Source: Phycisphaerae bacterium | Lineage (GTDB): Bacteria > Planctomycetota > Phycisphaerae > Phycisphaerales > SM1A02 | Direction of reading: 5' to 3' | Length of the DNA stretch: 15,996 nucleotides | NCBI GenBank assembly: GCA_002683195.1 | Contig: NYSW01000093.1 | Location: 1 to 15,996, forward strand | In this document: positions 7,233 through 14,978 of the stretch, piece after piece | Numbering within the stretch: position 1 is the first letter of the stretch | Layout of the letters: every line of letters begins with the position of its first letter | Program-made: the position numbers and the translations under genes | The notes under the pieces: generated by a model | The model's database searches: none | Told to the model about the DNA's origin: nothing | What the model saw: the letters and a program-made list of their open reading frames with translations, nothing else

Positions 7233-7643
7233 TCAGCCGTTCTCAACCAGGGAGATCGCGGCGGTGGCGACTTGTCGTTCACGATCGAGTTGGTCACGAA
7301 CTTCAAGATCATGCACACCGGCTTCCGCCAGACGTGCGACCGCGTCTTCGAGGCGTTTGCGAGAAGCCGCGATGTCGAGGGAGTCCTTCGTCGCGATCTC
7401 ATCAGCGACCAGAACCAGTTTGTCGTCATGCAACTCGGCGAAACCACCATTGAGCAGGAAGGTCTTCTCCCCGTTGCTGGTGGTACGAATTCGGAGACGA
7501 CCAACCCCCAGGCGTCCCACGAAGGGGGCGGCTGAATGCAGGACGCCACGCTGGCCGTCCCACTGGGGAAATTCGACCTCGGTGACCTCCTCGTCGAGGA
7601 TCTGCTCGGTCGGGGTCACGATGGCACATCGGAAGGTGGACAC
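7233..7643 (-). CDS. atpC: F1Fo ATP synthase subunit epsilon
   Basis: The 136-residue protein matches the epsilon subunit, a rotor part of F1 that joins gamma to the c-ring and can inhibit ATP hydrolysis. The N-terminal beta-sandwich reads FRCAIVTPTEQILDEEVTEV, GQRGVLHSAAPFVGRLG, GEKTFLLNGGFAELHDDKLVLVAD (residues 4-82). The C-terminal helical hairpin follows, with RKRLEDAVARLAEAG and a second helix to residue 136. Length is normal, with both domains present. The start is GTG at 7643, with GGAG about 8 bases upstream. Normally this gene directly follows atpD in the ATP synthase operon. Here its upstream neighbour is a CYTH protein and no other ATP synthase gene is in the window. Confidence 0.92.
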   Translation of the reverse strand: MSTFRCAIVTPTEQILDEEVTEVEFPQWDGQRGVLHSAAPFVGRLGVGRLRIRTTSNGEKTFLLNGGFAELHDDKLVLVADEIATKDSLDIAASRKRLEDAVARLAEAGVHDLEVRDQLDRERQVATAAISLVENG

Positions 7644-7753
7644 GGGCGGCTCTCCGCGAACCTCGGGAAGTGAACTGCGGCGAGTGCCGCGCGAACGACC
7701 ATGGTAACGGATCCCGGCGATGTTTCCCGCCTGCCCATCCGACGCGAACCTCG

Positions 7754-8353
7754 TCAGGCCATCCCGAGACGAAACGCGATTTCCGCGTTGGTGTACATGG
7801 GATCGTCAGTGACCTCCCGATCGACGACCGGGGCCAGCCATTCCGGCGGTTCCAACGCCATCGCTGCCGCCTCGCTGGGAGCCTCGGCCTCGGCCAGAAC
7901 GAGGCCTGAAGCCGCCAAGGGAGCCTCAAAAAGGTCGATCTCCCACAGGACTCCCTGATCTGGAATCCTCCAGCGGGTCTTCTCAAGGCGCCGCCCCTCC
8001 GTCCCCGCCCAGGCCGCCTCGAACGCCGATTGAGACAGCGGACGTTCGATCTCCCGCCGAATCAGACCCGAGCCGGACTTCAGGGTGTGGATGTATCTCA
8101 CCTCGGATCGAGGCCCGACTGCGGTTTCGATCGCTCGAATCCTCCCGATCGCGGGTACCTGATTCGGATCATCCTGATGATCAGGCCCGGCGGCTGCGGC
8201 TTCAAGATCAGCTTCTGACGCGGGGGGCAGATACGCCTGGCGGAGTCGCCAGCACTCCAGATCCTCTTCACCCCGAGCATCGGCCCGGAGCACTCGATCG
8301 GGGAGTCGGGTCAACCGCCACTTGCGCTCGATCTCCAGACCGTCCGAGCTCAC
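7754..8353 (-). CDS. CYTH-domain protein (triphosphate tunnel metalloenzyme-like)
   Basis: The 199-residue protein has the hallmark E-x-E-x-K motif at its N-terminus (EIERK at 7-11). Charged residues expected to line the tunnel follow: GRIRAIE, RYIHTLKSG, IRREIERPLS, LEKTRWRI and LWEIDLF. CYTH proteins bind the triphosphate part of a substrate with Mg or Mn. Members include inorganic triphosphatases, thiamine triphosphatase and class IV adenylate cyclases, and sequence alone does not tell them apart. Its GTG start overlaps the stop of the delta prime gene by 4 bases (GTGA at 8353-8350), so translation is probably coupled. No regulatory domain or transmembrane segment is seen. Confidence 0.82.
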   Translation of the reverse strand: MSSDGLEIERKWRLTRLPDRVLRADARGEEDLECWRLRQAYLPPASEADLEAAAAGPDHQDDPNQVPAIGRIRAIETAVGPRSEVRYIHTLKSGSGLIRREIERPLSQSAFEAAWAGTEGRRLEKTRWRIPDQGVLWEIDLFEAPLAASGLVLAEAEAPSEAAAMALEPPEWLAPVVDREVTDDPMYTNAEIAFRLGMA

Positions 8354-9507
8354 GCGGAAGGCCTCGCCGGATCACCCACCCCGAACGCGTCGCCGATCGC
8401 CGCCACCAGACCCGCCATGACGAATTTGAGATTCAAGTTCCGCGCGGCTCGGGACTCGGCATCGGCCAACCTTTCGATCGCGATCGAGCAGGATTCGACC
8501 AGGTCGTCATCTCCGTCTCCCGCCGCCGATTCCAAGCGACTGCGAAGTCGTGAAGCCAGAACCGCCACGAGATTCGCCAGCCCCGTGCGATTCGCCGCCT
8601 CCTTGGAGGCCCGTTTGTCGGATTTGACCACCGCCTTGGCGTACTCGTCGACCAACTCGGCGAGGGTGTCGGCAAGACCTCCCGGCCAGCCCCCTTGCTC
8701 CAGTCTCGCCATGCCGGGGGCCACCGTGGCATTCCAGGTCGCCATTCCCGTTCGAAGCGCCTCTTCCAATCGTCCGGGGCTGCCTTCGGAAAACTCAAGC
8801 AGCCAATCCCGATCCGCGGCATCCAAATCATGCTCGGAACCCGCGAGCCAGGCCTCCATGGCTTCGGTGCCCAGGGTTCGGAACGGAACTCGGCGACATC
8901 GGCTTCGAACCGTGGGAAGCATCCGCTCGTCCCGGGTCGTCACCAGAATGATGACCGTCCGCGGCGAAGGTTCCTCCAAGGTCTTCAGCAGCGCATTCTG
9001 GCCCTGGGGGTTGAGAAGTTCGGCCTCGTCGATGATGAAGACCCGCCGAACCCCCTTGAAGGGCGTCCGAGCGTGGACCGCATCGAAGCGACGCCCCTCG
9101 ACCTCGCCGCCAAGCATGTGCTCTCGCAGCAGGTCGATTGGAATGGCCCGCTGCTTGGACTCACGTAACCGCGGGATCTCACTGGTGGCCGCCAACTCCT
9201 TGCGGATGGTTCGGAGATCCGGATGCGTTCCAGCGTCGATCAACCTGGAAGTCGAAGATCCCGGAGGCGGGGCAAAAGTATCGATCGACTCCGGATCCAG
9301 ATCCGGCTCGAGGAGCAGCCGTGCGAATCGGAGGGCCGTGGAGAGTTTGCCGATCCCGTCGGGACCATGAAGGATCCAGGCCGCCGGCATCCGGCCGGTG
9401 CGGAGGGCGTCCTTCAACTCCGCCAACGCCGCTTCCTGTCCGAGGATGGGCGTCCTTCCGCGGGGATCGGCCAGAGAACCGGGAATCTTCGGTCCGTCGG
9501 TACTCAC
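8350..9507 (-). CDS. holB: DNA polymerase III subunit delta prime
   Basis: The 385-residue clamp-loader ATPase-fold subunit helps open the sliding clamp and place it on primed DNA. Visible landmarks are ILGQEAALAEL at 21-31, the P-loop-like GPDGIGKL at 48-55 (Leu where Ser/Thr is usual), and THPDL near 94. The Walker B region VFIIDEAELLNPQGQNALLKTLEEP (156-180) and the SRC motif at 202-204 (VRSRCRRVPF) follow, then a helical C-terminal collar region. No cysteines lie between the P-loop and Walker B, so the common four-Cys zinc module is absent. The GTG at 9507 is preferred over a TTG at 9537 because it forms a GTGA overlap with the upstream gene's stop, the same junction as at its own 3' end. 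Confidence 0.87.
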   Translation of the reverse strand: MSTDGPKIPGSLADPRGRTPILGQEAALAELKDALRTGRMPAAWILHGPDGIGKLSTALRFARLLLEPDLDPESIDTFAPPPGSSTSRLIDAGTHPDLRTIRKELAATSEIPRLRESKQRAIPIDLLREHMLGGEVEGRRFDAVHARTPFKGVRRVFIIDEAELLNPQGQNALLKTLEEPSPRTVIILVTTRDERMLPTVRSRCRRVPFRTLGTEAMEAWLAGSEHDLDAADRDWLLEFSEGSPGRLEEALRTGMATWNATVAPGMARLEQGGWPGGLADTLAELVDEYAKAVVKSDKRASKEAANRTGLANLVAVLASRLRSRLESAAGDGDDDLVESCSIAIERLADAESRAARNLNLKFVMAGLVAAIGDAFGVGDPARPSA

Positions 9508-10451
9508 GGGAGTTCCGGCACCGTGACGAGGCGACAACCCTGCGGGACCCGAGTGCTCCGGTCGCCCTGGGTGATCTCGACCATGACTTCCTCGCCGTTG
9601 ATGCGGTGAATGGGAAAGGCCCGCATCAGCATCTCGACTTCGGGGGAGAAGAGGGTGCTTCTTCCGTCGTACGCTCTTTTATCGAAGACGCCGATGGTGA
9701 TCACGCTGAGTTCGGTGAGCGGGTCGTGGTAGTACCAGGCGTCATGACCGGCATTTCGGAGTTCGGCCGTGTAGGCCTCTGCCCGTCGAGTGACCTCTTC
9801 GTAGGAGATCTCGTCGGTGCCGAAGGTGCCCCAACACGCCACTTGCAGGGAATACAGCGGATTGACGCCGGGATACATGAGGCGGAGATTGCGCAAGTCC
9901 CGCTCTCCGATCGGAGAGTCATCGGGAAGAATGGACAAGAAGGACTGGGGGAAGACCCGGCGGCCCTCTTCGACCAGATCTCGGACCGTTTCTCGAGCGG
10001 CGACCGCGGCGGGGTCACTGGGACTGGAAAACCTACCGAACCAGATGGCCGAGCCCTTGCCCTGGGGTCGTACGAAGGCCGCCCTCAATGAGGGGTACCG
10101 GGAGGCGATCTGATTTCGAGTCGCCATGGCTTGAATGGGATGGCTGTCGCCGCCAACCGTCATGAGCAGGAGCGACCAACGACCGTCCGAGGCGGCAACC
10201 TGCTCCGGAGCGGTGTTGCTGGTGGCCAGAAAGACATCGTCCGCCGCTTCATCAAGTGGCTGAACGCCACTGATTCGACGGGGAGCCTGACCTTGAAGGG
10301 CGGCGTCCTTTTTGGAGGCCTCTTCGCCGCAACCCGAAAAAATTGGGGAAAAAGTCAAAACTCCAATCGGAAGCCAACGAAAGGCTCTTCGGAGGTTGAG
10401 TCCGCGGAATATCGAGGTTCCCGAATCGAGACCAAAGCAATTACGGGACAC
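9504..10451 (-). CDS. Putative lipoprotein with two SPOR-like repeats
   Basis: No named family is recognised with certainty. The 315-residue protein starts with a long, Arg-containing leader and hydrophobic stretch (RRAFRWLPIGVLTFSPIF), then a lipobox-like FSGC with Cys at about 41. It is therefore likely to be a lipoprotein. The body has two segments of similar build: GRWSLLLMTVG...RYPSLRAAFV...AIWFGRFSS (about 90-142) and LYSLQVACWGTF...AELRNAGHDAWYY...SVITIGVFDK (about 199-258). Each runs beta strand, helix with L-x-x-x-G or Y-P, strand, then G-x-F, as in SPOR peptidoglycan-binding domains. That assignment is inference. The start is uncertain: GTG at 10451 has GGAACAG just upstream, while the frame is open to 10553. 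It is the first gene of a GTGA-coupled trio with holB and the CYTH gene. Confidence 0.6.
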   Translation of the reverse strand: MSRNCFGLDSGTSIFRGLNLRRAFRWLPIGVLTFSPIFSGCGEEASKKDAALQGQAPRRISGVQPLDEAADDVFLATSNTAPEQVAASDGRWSLLLMTVGGDSHPIQAMATRNQIASRYPSLRAAFVRPQGKGSAIWFGRFSSPSDPAAVAARETVRDLVEEGRRVFPQSFLSILPDDSPIGERDLRNLRLMYPGVNPLYSLQVACWGTFGTDEISYEEVTRRAEAYTAELRNAGHDAWYYHDPLTELSVITIGVFDKRAYDGRSTLFSPEVEMLMRAFPIHRINGEEVMVEITQGDRSTRVPQGCRLVTVPELP

Positions 10452-10722
10452 GCTGTTCCAATCGGTCAATGATGGACTCCGAACCGAGGCTGAACCAAAT
10501 GAACCGTTTCCGGCAGATATCCTGTAAACACTTCCCAGGCAAAGACTTAGCAAATTTGGGGCCCAGCAGACCGGTCCTCAAGCAAATCGATGCATCTCGA
10601 CGATATGGAGGGCTGCACCCGGAGGCAAACGAACCTTGACTCCTCCTCGTGCGAAGTGAAGTCCACTGACCCTTTCCGAACCAAATCGTGGCGACCCCCC
10701 CAACGCCACGCGGAGAACGCTC
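10452..10722. other. Divergent intergenic region between lipoprotein and FlgM-like gene
   Basis: This 271-bp stretch should hold promoters for both directions if the start sites chosen here are right. TTGACT at 10636-10641 resembles a -35 box for the plus strand, but no good -10 lies 16-18 bases on. On the minus strand, TTTGCC followed 17 bases later by ATATCT is a weak candidate. No gene is seen. The only strong structure is the hairpin at 10687-10710. Confidence 0.35.
10687..10710 (+). promoter_or_regulatory. Hairpin abutting the ribosome binding site of the FlgM-like gene
   Basis: CGTGGCG (10687-10693) pairs perfectly with CGCCACG (10704-10710). The 10-base loop contains seven C. The Shine-Dalgarno GGAGAA (10712-10717) begins two bases later and the ATG is at 10723. 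The C-rich loop or the stem could affect ribosome access; this is inference. Confidence 0.4.
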
Positions 10723-11019
10723 ATGTCTGACATTGCAAACCTCGCTGGGAACCTCGGCTCCGCCCGGGCTACCACTTCTTTCCGACCCGAAACCACCGCT
10801 CGGGCTCCAATCACCCCGACCAGCCCGCGGCACGGCCGCGGGGAAGACGCGGTCGAAATCTCCGATGACGCGCGTCGTCTCGGTGGTAGCCGCCCCGTCG
10901 CCGGTCCCGACCTCGAAAAGGTCGCTCGGGTCAAGAGTGAGATCGCCGCCGGCGGTTACGACAGTGACGCCCGTTTCCAGGCCGCTGCTGATCGACTGAT
11001 CGACGACGCCGTCGCCTGA
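10723..11019 (+). CDS. flgM: FlgM-like anti-sigma factor
   Basis: The 98-residue protein has a low-complexity Ser/Thr/Pro/Arg-rich N-terminal half. Its C-terminal region resembles FlgM: VEISDDARRLGG at about 44-55, then DLEKVARVKSEIAAGGYDSD and RFQAAADRLIDDAV at 63-97. In FlgM the C-terminal helices bind the flagellar sigma factor FliA (sigma-28) and hold it inactive until the hook is finished. The unstructured N-terminal half is typical. GGAGAA 5-10 bases upstream supports the ATG. No flagellar gene lies next to it, and it has its own terminator. It could instead act on another sigma factor, or be a FlgM-like protein of different role. Confidence 0.75.
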   Translation: MSDIANLAGNLGSARATTSFRPETTARAPITPTSPRHGRGEDAVEISDDARRLGGSRPVAGPDLEKVARVKSEIAAGGYDSDARFQAAADRLIDDAVA

Positions 11020-11050
11020 TCGTCGATCTTCAAGCCCCTGACTGATCGAG

Positions 11051-11086
11051 ATCGCCGCGCCCGACCCGGGCGCGGCGATTTCATTT
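11051..11086 (+). terminator. Intrinsic terminator of the FlgM-like gene
   Basis: ATCGCCGCGCCCG (11051-11063) pairs perfectly over 13 bp with CGGGCGCGGCGAT (11067-11079) around ACC. TTCATTTT follows. It lies 31 bases after the stop codon at 11019, a strong plus-strand terminator. Confidence 0.92.
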
Positions 11087-11157
11087 TGCCCCCGCCGGAA
11101 CCGACGCTCTCCAGCGACCTGCAGTGGTTCCGGCCCTACCATTGAAGTTTCCGTCGT

Positions 11158-11171
11158 TTCCGGATCCGGAA
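11158..11171. promoter_or_regulatory. 14-bp perfect palindrome upstream of the amidohydrolase operon
   Basis: TTCCGGATCCGGAA is self-complementary over all 14 bases. It sits about 75 bases before the GTG start at 11247, in the likely promoter region after the preceding terminator. This is a plausible operator for a dimeric regulator. No regulator gene is adjacent, and promoter boxes are not clear. Confidence 0.4.
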
Positions 11172-11246
11172 TTCGGCGTCACCCTGATTCGAATATCGCG
11201 AAGCCCACGGCGGACTCACCATCCAGCCGACGTACGGAGTCCGAAC

Positions 11247-14200
11247 GTGAAAACAGTCCTTACCGCCCTTTTCGTGGTGACCAGCCTCGTCACGACATCG
11301 ATTGCGCAGTCGGTACCACCACCCGATGACATCCGGAACCCTGAAATTCGTCGGGATGCCATCGTCGGAGCCACCGTGATCACCCGACCGGGCGAAACGC
11401 TTGAGGAAGCCACGCTGCTTCTCCGAGACGGCCTGGTGGAAGCGATCGGCGTGGAGATCAAGGTGCCCGCGGGATACCGGGTCCACGATGCCGAAGGCCT
11501 TCACGTCTACCCTGGCTTCATCGATGCATCGGTGATGACGAATGCCGGCGAGGCCTTGGCGCGGGCTCGAGGCGGTGCCGGAGCCCACTGGAACGAGCGC
11601 ATCGTGCCGCAGATCAGAATGCGAGATGCCGCCGGAATCGATTCCGGTCGTCGCAACGCCTTGCGCGATGCCGGCTTCACGATCGCCCAGATCATCCCGG
11701 ACACCGGAATTCTTCGCGGACAAGGGGCCGTGGTCCTCCTCGCCGACGAGGACCGTCACCGGCGAGTCGTCGTCGATGGCATGCATGCGGCGGCATTCGA
11801 GACCGGCGGCTGGGGCGGTGGTTACCCGGGCTCGCAGATGGGGGCGATCGCATTGATGCGTCAGACCCTCGCGGAATCCGAATGGCATGCCCGCGCCGTC
11901 GGCCTGCACACACAGGATCCCGCCGCCCTGGAAATGCCCGAGCAGGCCGATGCCCTCGACGCGATGCGATCCGTGCTCACGCGTGAAGTCCCCGTGATGT
12001 TCACCACGAACAATGAACTCGAGGCCCTTCGGGCCGCGAACATCGTCCGTGAGTTCGAGATTGATGGCGTGATCCTTGGATCGGGCATGGAGTTTCGGCG
12101 GCTGGACGAGATCGTCGCCACCAGCATGCCGGTCATCGTTCCGCTTGAATTCCCCAAGAAGCCCGCCGTGACCGATCCCTATGCCGCGGATCGCGTCACG
12201 CTTCGCGAACTTCAAACCTGGAAGCATGCACCTTCGAACCCGGCCCGATTGCTCGACGCCGGCGCCGACGTCTCCTTGACCACCAATGGTCTCTCCAATC
12301 CCTCGGCCTTCCACGCCGCCGTCCGCACCGCGATCAAGGCCGGTCTTCCCGCCGATGAGGCCCTCGCTTGCATCACCGTGCGTCCCGCTCGGATGCTCGG
12401 AATCGACTCCGTCGCGGGGACGATCGCTCCCGGACGGCTTGCCAACCTCGTGGTGACCGACGGAGAACTCTTCGATGAGGGCTCGGAGATCCGCGAGGTC
12501 TGGGTCGGTGGCCGCCGGGATGAAGTGAAGGCGAAGAAGCAGTTTCCGCTCGGCGGCGACTTCGAGGTTCTGGTCGCTGGCGAGGTGCTGGAGGATCTTG
12601 AAGCGTCCATCGATCGTGACAAGAACAAGTTGACCATCGGACCCGTGAAGACCGACGAGGACGCCGAGGAGGACGCCGACGAATCCGAGGAGAACGAACC
12701 GGCCGCCGATCCCGAACCGAACCCGGACTCCATGCCCGAGCGGAACGATCCGGTTTCCGGCACCTGGGACTGCACCATCGAAGTCGCGGAAATGGGCGGA
12801 CTGCCGGTGACCATGAACTTCATGCTCGGAGAGGGCGATGTCGTCACCGGCGACATGAGCAGCGACATGTTCGCCGCGGAACTCGACGGTCGGTTCAATC
12901 GTGAAACCTCCACCCTCGAGATCAAGATGAACATGGGTCAAGGACCGGGCACCGAGCTCGAACTGAAGATCGACGGTGACCGGCTCGAAGGAAGCAACGA
13001 GATCATGGGCGGGCGGACCGCGAACATGACTGGAACCAAGGTCGCAGGAATCGAGACCGGAGAGAAGGAAGCCGACGAGCCACGGGCCGGTCGATCCCCG
13101 GGGCGACTTCGAAACATCAAGTTGGGAGGCCGCGGGCTCGGATTCGCGGTCGACGGCGCGATGTTCGGCCTTGAGGGCGACGTGGTGGGAACGGCCGTGG
13201 TCGTCGAAGACCGATTGATCGGATCGCTTCAGACCCTTGACGGTCGTTTCGTGCCCTTCGAACTCATTCCTCGCATGCCCGAAGAGTCAACCGAGGAGGA
13301 GGCGACGGAAGACGAGACATCCCAGGAGGAACTCGTCGACGCCACCCCAGACGTCGAGCCCCTCGAAGCCCTTCCGGTACCGCTCGGGGTCTACGGTCGA
13401 CTCGAACCACCACGAACTCGAAACGTGCTCATCCGCGATGCGACGATCTGGACGGCCTCCGACCTGGGCGTGATCGAGGATGGTGATCTGCTGGTCATCG
13501 ACGGTCGGATCGCCGCGGTGGGGATCGATCTCGTTCTTCCCGACGGCGTGACCGAGATCGACGGATCCGGGCTTCACGTGACACCCGGTCTCATCGACTG
13601 CCACAGTCACACCGGAATCTCCGGTGGGGTCAACGAAGGTGGTCAGACCAACACCGCGGAAGTCCGGATCGCCGACGTCATCAATCCAGACGACATCGAC
13701 TTCTACCGGCAGCTCGCCGGCGGGCTCACCGCGGCGAACCAGTTGCATGGTTCCGCCAATCCGATCGGTGGCCAGAACTCGGTGATCAAACTTCGATGGG
13801 GCGGAACCGTCGAGGACATGAAGTTCAAGGGCGCCAAGGCCGGGATCAAGTTTGCGCTCGGCGAAAACGTCAAGCGAGGTGGCGGCTATCCCGACACCCG
13901 CATGGGGGTCGCCTCATTCATCGAGGACGCCTTGCAGGCGGCGGTCGAATACGACGCCGCTCGTGATGCGTTCGACGCCCTCCCCCCCGCAGAACAGGCA
14001 CGCCGAATGCCACCCCGACCCGACTTCGAACTCGACACCGTGGTCGAGATCATCGACGGGGACCGAATCATCCACTGCCACAGCTACCGGCAGGACGAGA
14101 TCCTGATGTTGCTTCGCCTCTGCGAGCGATACGGGATTCAGATCGGCACCCTCCAGCACATTCTCGAGGGCTACAAGGTCGCGGACGAGATCGCCGCCCA

Positions 14201-14978
14201 CGGCGCGGGCGCCAGCAGCTTCAGCGACTGGTGGGCGTACAAGATGGAAGTCATGGATGCGATTCCGTACAACGGTGCCCTCATGCACGAGGTCGGCGTG
14301 CTGGTCTCCTTCAACTCGGATGACGACGAACTCGCCACCCGGATGAACGACGAAGCCGCCAAGGCCGTTCGATGGGGCGGGCTCGACCCGCACGAAGCCC
14401 TCAAGTTCGTCACCATCAATCCCGCCCGTCAGCTACGAATCGACGAACGAGTCGGCTCGCTCGAACCGGGCAAGGACGCTGATTTCGTGATCTGGAATGC
14501 CGCTCCACTCTCCAGTTACGCTCGATGTGAGCAGACCTGGATCGACGGAGCCCGCTATTACCTTCGAGACGAGGCGGCCGCGTACCACGCGGACGCCATG
14601 CTCGAGCGGGGCCGGCTCCTCGCCAAGGCCGGTGGCGGTGAATCCGACGATGAATCAAAGAACGCGGGACAGGACGGGACAAAGCCGAACGACCGATCCA
14701 TGAAGGTCCCGAGCGAAGAAGTGGGCGGCACTCCGGAGAGCCAGATCAAACGGATCCAATTGACGCCGCCGGACGGCCGGATCCGATCCGGCCTGATCGC
14801 CAGCATGCTTGAAGATCGCCAGAATCTGCTCCTAGAACGCGTCGCTCGCGGGGAGGATCCCGCGGCGATCCGATCCGGTGAGTGTGGCTGTGGTTCAGGG
14901 TCGATGATCGAACTCGCCCGGAGCCTCGCCCGGGATCGCGCCCGTCTCGAATCCCTCGAATCGGAGGAAAGTCGATGA
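11247..14978 (+). CDS. Exported tandem amidohydrolase-family protein
   Basis: The 1243-residue protein has a signal peptide (1-21, ending SIAQS) and two amidohydrolase-superfamily modules. The N-terminal module (about 35-425) has VYPGFIDASVM at 88-97, where the metal-binding HxH should be, so it is probably inactive. Residues 470-500 are acidic. A beta-rich section (about 502-675, starting SGTWDCTIEV) resembles a repeat-containing barrel, and a second acidic linker spans 678-706. The C-terminal module (about 720-1110) is intact: GLIDCHSH with HxH at 786/788, IIHCHSYR with His943 and His945, QHILEG with His971, SFNSDDDE with Asp1025. This fits imidazolonepropionase-like metal-dependent hydrolases; the substrate is unknown. 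The C-terminal tail has CGCGSGS near 1213. The GTG at 11247 is chosen for its signal peptide and GGAG 7 bases upstream. It overlaps the next gene by 4 bases. Confidence 0.85.
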   Translation: MKTVLTALFVVTSLVTTSIAQSVPPPDDIRNPEIRRDAIVGATVITRPGETLEEATLLLRDGLVEAIGVEIKVPAGYRVHDAEGLHVYPGFIDASVMTNAGEALARARGGAGAHWNERIVPQIRMRDAAGIDSGRRNALRDAGFTIAQIIPDTGILRGQGAVVLLADEDRHRRVVVDGMHAAAFETGGWGGGYPGSQMGAIALMRQTLAESEWHARAVGLHTQDPAALEMPEQADALDAMRSVLTREVPVMFTTNNELEALRAANIVREFEIDGVILGSGMEFRRLDEIVATSMPVIVPLEFPKKPAVTDPYAADRVTLRELQTWKHAPSNPARLLDAGADVSLTTNGLSNPSAFHAAVRTAIKAGLPADEALACITVRPARMLGIDSVAGTIAPGRLANLVVTDGELFDEGSEIREVWVGGRRDEVKAKKQFPLGGDFEVLVAGEVLEDLEASIDRDKNKLTIGPVKTDEDAEEDADESEENEPAADPEPNPDSMPERNDPVSGTWDCTIEVAEMGGLPVTMNFMLGEGDVVTGDMSSDMFAAELDGRFNRETSTLEIKMNMGQGPGTELELKIDGDRLEGSNEIMGGRTANMTGTKVAGIETGEKEADEPRAGRSPGRLRNIKLGGRGLGFAVDGAMFGLEGDVVGTAVVVEDRLIGSLQTLDGRFVPFELIPRMPEESTEEEATEDETSQEELVDATPDVEPLEALPVPLGVYGRLEPPRTRNVLIRDATIWTASDLGVIEDGDLLVIDGRIAAVGIDLVLPDGVTEIDGSGLHVTPGLIDCHSHTGISGGVNEGGQTNTAEVRIADVINPDDIDFYRQLAGGLTAANQLHGSANPIGGQNSVIKLRWGGTVEDMKFKGAKAGIKFALGENVKRGGGYPDTRMGVASFIEDALQAAVEYDAARDAFDALPPAEQARRMPPRPDFELDTVVEIIDGDRIIHCHSYRQDEILMLLRLCERYGIQIGTLQHILEGYKVADEIAAHGAGASSFSDWWAYKMEVMDAIPYNGALMHEVGVLVSFNSDDDELATRMNDEAAKAVRWGGLDPHEALKFVTINPARQLRIDERVGSLEPGKDADFVIWNAAPLSSYARCEQTWIDGARYYLRDEAAAYHADAMLERGRLLAKAGGGESDDESKNAGQDGTKPNDRSMKVPSEEVGGTPESQIKRIQLTPPDGRIRSGLIASMLEDRQNLLLERVARGEDPAAIRSGECGCGSGSMIELARSLARDRARLESLESEESR

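Noticed and set aside
11136..12941. 601-codon open frame on the minus strand opposite the large amidohydrolase gene
   Set aside because: It mirrors the codon bias of the real plus-strand gene, and its translation is His/Gly/Asp/Arg-rich with no family pattern. The plus strand has signal peptide, domains and ribosome binding site.
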